In this document: piece after piece, positions 1 to 5,755 of the stretch
Position numbering within the stretch: position 1 is the first letter of the stretch
How the letters are laid out: every line of letters begins with the position of its first letter
Source of the DNA: UBA7916 sp036121365
GTDB lineage: Bacteria > Pseudomonadota > Gammaproteobacteria > Comchoanobacterales > Comchoanobacteraceae
Direction of reading: 5' to 3'
DNA: 8,275 bases
NCBI GenBank assembly: GCA_036121365.1
Contig: JAZAFR010000014.1
Span: 1 to 8,275, forward strand
Notes under the pieces: model-generated
Databases searched by the model: none
What the model was told of the DNA's origin: nothing
Seen by the model: only the letters and a program-made list of their open reading frames with translations
Made by a program: the position numbers and the translations under genes

Positions 1-548
1 AAACTCTGAGCCCAAACCATTACATATATTTTTCCTACATTGGTGGTTACCCTCCCCTACAGCGATCAATAACCAATACAAGCATACCAATATCACCAGA
101 TACAAAGGTGAAGAGTTGTATTACTGTTGTCAATCACTAAACTCCTGAGTACCACAATGCCATGTTTTTTAGCCATACACATACCTGCATTTGGTGGGTC
201 TTTACTGAAACTATCCCCCCCCCTTATCCCATAACTTCAATTGTCATTTTTTGTACAATACGAGAAGGCCTATTCTCAAACCCAGTAATATTGCTTGAAT
301 CAACAAGAACAACTATCTACATGTCTCTACAAGAGTTTTCATACTAACTTGATAAGATAAAATACAGTGTATAAACCGTGCGCTGAGTGTATCGAATTAT
401 AAAATTGATAAGATGCTAAATACCTGATAGTAGGGCACTAATTAAAAAAGTATTACTGTAGCAAAGAATAAGCGCAACTTACAAAAAATATATTGAATAT
501 AATATAATTATATGACAATCTATAAACTAGAGAAATTAAAGCGCTCTT
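1..548. other. Left-hand region without a convincing gene
   Basis: No reading frame here looks like a complete gene. Two + strand frames are open from the left edge, one ending at a TGA near 146 and one at a TAA near 140. A minus frame is open from about 120 down to position 1. Any of these could be the end of a gene lying outside the window, but none carries a recognisable motif. A 61-codon frame at 162-347 has unlikely composition (many His, Thr, Pro and Ile) and no ribosome binding site. The stretch also holds a run of nine C at 215-223 and a 10-bp direct repeat, TTGATAAGAT, at 349-358 and 405-414. I see nothing else that can be named. Confidence 0.6.
498..508 (+). promoter_or_regulatory. 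Candidate -10 region for the 1437-residue gene
   Basis: Two overlapping perfect TATAAT hexamers lie at 498-503 and 503-508, about 40 bases before the ATG at 549. The best -35 candidates upstream (CTTACA at 478-483, or TTACAA at 479-484) match TTGACA poorly. The spacing to the second hexamer is 18-19 bases. Transcription would start near 515 and give a leader of about 35 bases. AT-rich DNA yields chance TATAAT matches, so this is only a candidate. Confidence 0.35.
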
Positions 549-3500
549 ATGCAGAGTATAACTAATAGTAAACACACAAAACAAAAAGATGTATGGCTGA
601 AACAGTTACACCAACCAGCTCAATCTTTCATAAATTATTTTTGCGACGAGGATGCCAACGATCAGCTAAGTGATAGGATCGTTTTAGAAAAATTTAAAAG
701 CGTACTTGGTAATGCTTATTTCCCAAGCAGACACGCTGAATTCGAAGACCCCACGCAAGCGCTTTTTGAAAAAAGTTTCAATCAGTGGGTTTTTACACTC
801 CATGCGCACGCAAAGCTAACCCCTCTTCAAATTGAAAAAGCCTATCGAGCTTTGCATTATGATAGAAAAAACCTTTCTACCTACAGCACAGATGAACTAG
901 CAAAATTACATGCAGTACTACTTGAACAGTACCCTGAACACTATCACGCACTACTAAACGAGTACAACCAAATACTTTCTAAAGAAGTAGATAGTCCCTA
1001 CCCAATTACACTGGATCAAGAAGCATCTATCATGCAGCCCCCAACTGAATCAGACATTGCTAAATTATCCATATTTATGATCTGCAAATTGTTAGGCCTA
1101 CCTGATTTACCGCCCCCTTTTTTAGCGGCCTCGATCCTATTCAAAAAAAAATACGCCAACAATTGTGACTTAGATATAGATAGTGCATTTAGGTTTTATG
1201 AAGATAAGCTCGTTTCAGAAGAAGAATTATCACGATTAATCGACTTTTCAAAAAATATTAATGACCCTTCCCATACTGATAAAATTGAAATTTTTTGTGA
1301 ATCATTCATTGCGTCGCTGGATATAACTGATGCTTTTAAATATTCAGCTGGTACTTTTGTATGTGATACTAAAAAGTATCAGCTTCTAATGACCATCTTA
1401 TTGAGTTTACCGTTTCATTCGATTAAACGCATTGAGTTTAACCTTAGTGACTGTCTGCTTGATGGGATTATTTTGCCAAGTGATGAGCTGATAACAAGCG
1501 AAAATAGCCTTACCCATACAGAAAACTTCATTCAATGCATAGGCAAGAAGAAGCTTCATTGGATGCTTATATCACTAATTCTTTGTAAATCCAAACCAAT
1601 AAATTCCGATCACAATGACCTGTCTCCACTGCTAGAAATACTCCATCCCTTACTTAAGGCTGCATCTGAATTCGACCTTAAATTTAAAAAGTCGCAAAAG
1701 AGTCAGTTTATCATAAGCCACCATTTTATAATCAATACATTTGACTTACTCAATAATATGTGTCGCGAGAAGAAAATCAAAAAAGAGCTTTTTATAGACT
1801 ATTGCATGATTGGTAAAAATAACACTATGGCACTGACTCCAATAGCAACTTTGTCTGAAGAATGTGAGCGATTATTAAAAATGTATCGTAGCCTTTGTAA
1901 TAAAATCTCTGCTGAGCAACAGGCGATACTTGATTTTGATACAATCCAAAGTCAACCACAAACAGGCAGCCATCCATATGATTGCAGTGATGATGCTAAT
2001 GACTCTCAAGAAGTTACTTTAAGCAACCAGCCTGCTCCAATGAGTATTGCAAATAGCCAAGAATCTTCTAACCAACGCCTTGTTACATCTTCATCAGGAT
2101 TTGACGCTCAGAGTGAAGTTAACGCACCCTATCAGCTATCTTCTCAATCATTACCTAGCTTGTCTTCTAGCACACCCTCAACATCATCATCCGGTTCAGC
2201 ACATTACTCATCTATTGATTTACAAATTTCTGAAGATGAACGCATTTACTTAAAGAAACGGTTTGAAAATTTATTTTCCATTCCTTTCGATGCCGAATCT
2301 CGTGTTCAGCATAAAGTCACCAAAACCTACGAAAGGTTTAGATGTGACTATGATAAAAGGAAAAATGCAAACCCACAGTCAAATGGTTTTTTTCAGCCCA
2401 TACCCATATTTGATTCAGCCGAATCTCCACAACAAGAATTGGACATTTTCTCTAAGCTACCCGATTGCACCCAAAAGCATATTCTAAGTTCTTTGCATAC
2501 AATTCATATACATCAAAACGAGATAAGACGCTGCCAAGAAGAGCAAATAGACCTGTTAAAAAAAATACTAACTTTGGATAAGTTTTTTAGACAAAACAGT
2601 GTGGGGACAGATGTTGATTCGTCCATTCAGTCAGCATCTTTGCCATTTCTAAACGCGCAAACTGAAGCACTACCAAAACCACAATTAAATGCAAAAACTT
2701 TAAAGCAGGCCCTCATATTATTAGAAATATCAGAACCATACTCTAATATCGCAGATGCTCTCATGGATGAAGACACACAAGATATGACAGCGGATGAAAA
2801 AAAGCAAGAAGATGATTTTCAAGCCAATGTCATGATACTCATAAAAAATTTAGGACTAGCAAACACCCCACTGCTTGTAAAGTTATATCAAAACTTTCCC
2901 AGACAAATGCGAAATCTAAGTGCTTTACTTCATCAACAGTACGATGCACTAATCACGAGGAGAGCATTAGCATATTCAGAACAAAAAAACAAAAGATCTA
3001 AGCACACAGATAAGACAACAAAAAACGAAGAACTGCACTTAGAAAATATCACACTTTGCCAAGATTTAGCGATTGCATTACATAATTATATGAGTAAAAG
3101 TGAATCACTTAACTTGTCAATAGCCATGAGATCGTTCTCAGAAAACCCACTATCAAAAGCAAGCCATCCCAGGGAAAAGCAAACGTTGAACAACAGAAGT
3201 TACTGCTTCTCGCCCGATGAAGATAACAAGAATTTTTCTAAAACAAAATATCCCATATCGCCAAGTATAATGTCCTTGATAAAATCAGGGGCACCGAATA
3301 TAACAATCCAATACGGGTCACCAGATAAAAGAAATGCCTCTATATTTTTACCAAACCAATACGGGTCACCCAAAGACCCAGCTCATGAAATTAAGGATAT
3401 CACGCCATCTATATATTTGCATATTCTTTTTCATTCACAAATTGACTACAATATCCGCCTATCTGAAATCCTTGTGTATAAAACGCTTAGAGAACTTGAA

Positions 3501-4862
3501 TATTCAAACTCTTTTAACTTGTCAATAGCCATAAGATCGTTCTCAGAAAACCCACTATATTTCTCTGAGCGTAGTAATCCAGGCCCCCTGATGCACAAGC
3601 GCATAAGCACCGATCATTTTGAAATTGATATTCATCAAAGCGGTAAGATAATCATCCGAACAACTCCTCAAAATTATAAAAAAATAGATGATGAAGCAAG
3701 TCTCCTAATGACTCCCATACACATTAAAAAAACCAAGAAGTTCAGCGAATGCCTGCGTAAAAATTTTAAAAAATCCCCAGCACGCGTCGAAATAATCGAA
3801 GCCAATTTATCAGAAGATCACTGGGAAGTATTGTTCGTAAGCTCATATACACTGAGATACAACATATATCATGAATTTTGCAGAGGAATCAGAACAGTCG
3901 AGAAAGTTGTAAAATTCTCCTTCCCCTACCAGCTTGGAGAAATCAGGATAATAGACTCTAAATGGCCAGGAAGGACCCACTACACATATCCCGCTATCTC
4001 AGCGACATCAACAATCATAGGAATTTACGCTCTACAAAATAGCCCATTGGAAAGTTGGGCCTTTTCTGGTTTATCACATACCAATCGACCAGGTTGGAAT
4101 CAAGATAGACCTGAGATATACCAATCTCCGGACATCCAAATAGCTAGAGAGATGAAAATATTTTCTGGATTTAACGTACACCAGTTACCCAAAGACGAAG
4201 ATTTCTTCGCCCGTTTAGCACCACTTAAGTTCTTAAAAAATTTGATATTCACGTATCAAGCAACCAGCTACCCTAAAAGTAAGTATAGCTATATATTTGC
4301 GGAGGAAGCCTTTAAGGCCTTGCTCAAACTACCCAGCTTACCTGCACTAAAGTCTGTGTCGCTGACGTCAACGAAGGCCATCAATCTTAGTCAATACCGG
4401 CATGATAGGACCTATCTACATAAAAGTCTAGACGATTGCGATGATCACATAGCTTGTTCTAAAGATCAGATAAAACATGCTAGAGAACGTGTAAAAAAAA
4501 TCAATAAACAGTTGCGCCAAACACAAGATAGCGCAACATCATCTCTATTAAAAGATAAAATCTCAGGGTTAGAGGCTCAAGTAAAGAGATCATCTTCTGA
4601 AATAAAAACACAAAAAAGTTTTAAATCAGAAATCCATATTTTGCAACAAGGAATTGAATTCATCGAAAGAAAAACAAGAGAGTGCATAGATTATGCCATT
4701 CCTAAACTTCGACCCACTAGTGACTACGAAAAGTCGTCTGAAGTTCGTCCAAAGCCTTCCCTTGTAGATAAGCCAAATCTTAAAAAAATCACTCTTGACG
4801 GCGATCTTACTTTTACCAAGAAAAAGGGCCTGTGGTCACCTAATCATCCTTATGATTTTTAA
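549..4862 (+). CDS. Orphan 1437-residue protein with internal repeats, Ser-rich linker and C-terminal coiled coil
   Basis: I do not recognise this protein. The start is well constrained: an in-frame TAA at 537-539 lies just upstream, 549 is the first ATG after it, and the next in-frame Met is residue 162. No strong Shine-Dalgarno is visible, only AAAG near 539-541. The N-terminus is polar with no signal peptide or clear membrane segment, so it is probably soluble. Residues 1 to about 505 are mixed helical sequence. About 510-557 is a low-complexity Ser/Thr/Pro/Gln linker. Residues 558 to about 850 are charged and helical. NLSIAMRSFSENPL (855-868) recurs as NLSIAIRSFSENPL (990-1003), and QYGSP occurs twice near 922-942. 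Segments near 292-307, 1218-1275 and 1408-1423 have leucine-rich-repeat-like spacing (for example LPALKSVSLTST). About 1285-1385 is a probable coiled coil. Size, lack of signature and eukaryote-like architecture suggest a secreted or host-directed protein, but this is inference. A large structural or immunity protein is also possible. Confidence 0.9.
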   Translation: MQSITNSKHTKQKDVWLKQLHQPAQSFINYFCDEDANDQLSDRIVLEKFKSVLGNAYFPSRHAEFEDPTQALFEKSFNQWVFTLHAHAKLTPLQIEKAYRALHYDRKNLSTYSTDELAKLHAVLLEQYPEHYHALLNEYNQILSKEVDSPYPITLDQEASIMQPPTESDIAKLSIFMICKLLGLPDLPPPFLAASILFKKKYANNCDLDIDSAFRFYEDKLVSEEELSRLIDFSKNINDPSHTDKIEIFCESFIASLDITDAFKYSAGTFVCDTKKYQLLMTILLSLPFHSIKRIEFNLSDCLLDGIILPSDELITSENSLTHTENFIQCIGKKKLHWMLISLILCKSKPINSDHNDLSPLLEILHPLLKAASEFDLKFKKSQKSQFIISHHFIINTFDLLNNMCREKKIKKELFIDYCMIGKNNTMALTPIATLSEECERLLKMYRSLCNKISAEQQAILDFDTIQSQPQTGSHPYDCSDDANDSQEVTLSNQPAPMSIANSQESSNQRLVTSSSGFDAQSEVNAPYQLSSQSLPSLSSSTPSTSSSGSAHYSSIDLQISEDERIYLKKRFENLFSIPFDAESRVQHKVTKTYERFRCDYDKRKNANPQSNGFFQPIPIFDSAESPQQELDIFSKLPDCTQKHILSSLHTIHIHQNEIRRCQEEQIDLLKKILTLDKFFRQNSVGTDVDSSIQSASLPFLNAQTEALPKPQLNAKTLKQALILLEISEPYSNIADALMDEDTQDMTADEKKQEDDFQANVMILIKNLGLANTPLLVKLYQNFPRQMRNLSALLHQQYDALITRRALAYSEQKNKRSKHTDKTTKNEELHLENITLCQDLAIALHNYMSKSESLNLSIAMRSFSENPLSKASHPREKQTLNNRSYCFSPDEDNKNFSKTKYPISPSIMSLIKSGAPNITIQYGSPDKRNASIFLPNQYGSPKDPAHEIKDITPSIYLHILFHSQIDYNIRLSEILVYKTLRELEYSNSFNLSIAIRSFSENPLYFSERSNPGPLMHKRISTDHFEIDIHQSGKIIIRTTPQNYKKIDDEASLLMTPIHIKKTKKFSECLRKNFKKSPARVEIIEANLSEDHWEVLFVSSYTLRYNIYHEFCRGIRTVEKVVKFSFPYQLGEIRIIDSKWPGRTHYTYPAISATSTIIGIYALQNSPLESWAFSGLSHTNRPGWNQDRPEIYQSPDIQIAREMKIFSGFNVHQLPKDEDFFARLAPLKFLKNLIFTYQATSYPKSKYSYIFAEEAFKALLKLPSLPALKSVSLTSTKAINLSQYRHDRTYLHKSLDDCDDHIACSKDQIKHARERVKKINKQLRQTQDSATSSLLKDKISGLEAQVKRSSSEIKTQKSFKSEIHILQQGIEFIERKTRECIDYAIPKLRPTSDYEKSSEVRPKPSLVDKPNLKKITLDGDLTFTKKKGLWSPNHPYDF
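3109..3153 (+). repeat. 45-bp in-frame direct repeat, copy 1
   Basis: This segment inside the orphan gene matches 3514-3558 at 44 of 45 positions, including codon third positions. The single difference is G versus A and changes Met to Ile. The two copies are 405 bp (135 codons) apart in the same frame. Similarity stops abruptly at both ends. Confidence 0.9.
3308..3370 (+). repeat. Pair of 15-bp in-frame repeats encoding QYGSP
   Basis: CCAATACGGGTCACC occurs at 3308-3322 and again at 3356-3370, exactly 48 bp (16 codons) apart and in frame. Both copies lie inside the interval bounded by the larger 45-bp repeats of the same gene. The encoded core is QYGSP in each copy. Confidence 0.8.
3514..3558 (+). 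repeat. 45-bp in-frame direct repeat, copy 2
   Basis: Second copy of the repeat at 3109-3153, encoding the NLSIAIRSFSENPL version. Identity at synonymous positions argues for recent duplication or sequence conversion rather than protein-level convergence. Confidence 0.9.
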
Positions 4863-5149
4863 ATTAATACCTTAATGGGGTCATTTATGCCAACAAAGAC
4901 TGGAGATAAAATCCTCAAGATCATTGCTGAAATGATGAATTAAGCAGCACCAAAACGGTCGTCTCTGGACTTGATTCACACCTGAGGCTATCACTTTATT
5001 AAGCACACCAAATTGTGCAATTGTCGTTGCATAATTTCTAAGTTTTAAAATATAATAAACTGAGATTTTAAAGATATGAAGCTTTTTATGAATGACTAGC
5101 CAATTACTGCAAGCGTTCTATTTTGAAAAAGCAATGAGGTTTTACGTGT
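4863..5149. other. Intergenic gap between the orphan gene and the DUF2892 gene
   Basis: No supportable gene is present. A 22-codon frame at 4875-4943 (start MGSFMPTKTGDK) and a 7-codon frame at 5076-5099 are the only short frames with any start context. Neither is convincing. A small inverted repeat, AATTG/CAATT, lies at 5011-5022. No strong intrinsic terminator follows the orphan gene's stop codon. Confidence 0.5.
5027..5056 (+). promoter_or_regulatory. Candidate promoter for the DUF2892 gene
   Basis: A perfect TATAAT at 5051-5056 is preceded, with an 18-base spacer, by TTGCAT at 5027-5032, which keeps the TTG core of a -35 box. Transcription would start near 5063, giving a leader of about 85 bases before the ATG at 5150. 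The orphan gene ends nearly 290 bases upstream, so an independent promoter is reasonable. Confidence 0.4.
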
Positions 5150-5347
5150 ATGGTTTGTAATATTGATCAATCAGATAGAATCAATCGTACCGTTATCGGA
5201 CTGATTATCTTTTTAGCAGCACTAACAGGGGCGAGTTGGCTATTTTTTATGGCTATTGGCATTATAATGATAATACAAGGGCTTATTGGCTGGTGTTCCT
5301 TACCCTATTTAACATCCCTATTTAAACAAAAAAATAAATCTAAGTGA
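5150..5347 (+). CDS. DUF2892 (YgaP-like) small inner-membrane protein
   Basis: A 65-residue protein that fits the DUF2892 family of small inner-membrane proteins in length and motif order. The N-terminal CN...D9-R10..R13 pattern leads into a first hydrophobic segment at about 15-33. A second follows at about 34-47 and ends in the family's GLIGWC motif (G44 to C49). The usual Pro after this Cys is replaced by Ser, and the Pro comes two residues later (CSLP). The tail is Lys-rich (KQKNKSK), which would favour a cytoplasmic C-terminus. GAGG at 5136-5139 is a good ribosome binding site, 10 bases before the ATG. Some family members are fused to rhodanese domains and linked to sulfur metabolism. 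Nothing nearby supports a specific role, so function is unassigned. The gene appears to be monocistronic. Confidence 0.85.
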   Translation: MVCNIDQSDRINRTVIGLIIFLAALTGASWLFFMAIGIIMIIQGLIGWCSLPYLTSLFKQKNKSK

Positions 5348-5755
5348 CTATGGTATGCAATATCAGCACCGTTGAGATAACAACCCAACGCCTAGACGGT
5401 GTTCAAATCCGGCTTAGGGTAGAAAAACACCGTGTGTTTTTATCAATTTTACTGTGTGCCTCATTTCAAAGCACGCACACAATTAGGTGATCTCGACTCA
5501 TAACCACTTTCAAAGATTGAGACTAGCAGAAATCAAAAGCAAGCAATCGCCTTACATAACAACATCACTTAAAGCAAAGATGAATAACATACTGGTGGTA
5601 TTTGGCAATTATCATAAAAAATATAGATTATAGCCAATTTTTGAATCAATCCAATGTAAGATAGAACATTCCACTACATATTGTTTCAAAAGAAAAAATC
5701 AATTACTTTAGACCATTCTCTTTTTTCCGGTAACATATTACCGCGAATATACTCA
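5348..5755. other. Gene-free, structure-rich stretch between convergent genes
   Basis: These 408 bases separate the convergent DUF2892 gene and repeat-protein gene and hold no credible coding frame. The left third has several complementary segments: CACCGT (5367-5372) with ACGGTG (5396-5401), ACGGTGTT (5396-5403) with AACACCGT (5426-5433), AAAAACAC with GTGTTTTT (5423-5441), and TGTGTGC (5453-5459) with GCACACA (5475-5481). A weak TTGGC/GCCAA pair (5602-5606, 5633-5637) precedes five T. CGGTAA/TTACCG (5728-5733, 5738-5743) forms a short hairpin just past the repeat-protein stop. On the minus strand that hairpin is followed by A residues rather than T, so it is not a standard terminator. Positions 5714-5755 resemble the DNA after the paralogue's stop (7613-7654). 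Confidence 0.5.
5423..5441 (+). terminator. Candidate AT-rich intrinsic terminator after the DUF2892 gene
   Basis: AAAAACAC (5423-5430) pairs perfectly with GTGTTTTT (5434-5441) around a CGT loop. This makes an 8-bp hairpin whose 3' arm is itself a T run, about 75 bases after the DUF2892 stop codon. Only two G-C pairs hold the stem, so it would be weak. The same bases take part in an alternative pairing with 5396-5403. Confidence 0.35.

Noticed and set aside
162..347. 61-codon + strand open frame.
   Set aside because: Odd composition, no ribosome binding site, a C9 run inside it, and no family resemblance.
2047..3528. Several 60-75 codon + strand frames inside the orphan gene, and one at 5681-5863.
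   Set aside because: They overlap real genes in other frames and have no features of their own.
4875..4943. 22-codon frame (MGSFMPTKTGDK...) just after the orphan gene.
   Set aside because: Very short, with weak start context. It could be a small peptide but nothing distinguishes it from chance.
5076..5099. Seven-codon leader-like frame before the DUF2892 gene.
   Set aside because: Too short to support, with no rare-codon or regulatory-codon run and no attenuator hairpin next to it.
5391..5422. GTTCAAATCCGGC at 5401-5413 looks like the T-loop and 3' end of a tRNA, or an attachment-site core derived from one.
   Set aside because: The 5-bp T-stem does not pair, there is no acceptor partner or cloverleaf upstream, and no CCA end. 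No integrase gene or second copy of the motif is visible.
5728..5743. CGGTAA/TTACCG hairpin as the terminator of the repeat-protein gene.
   Set aside because: On the minus strand it is followed by A residues, not T, and the arms are not conserved after the paralogue's stop.
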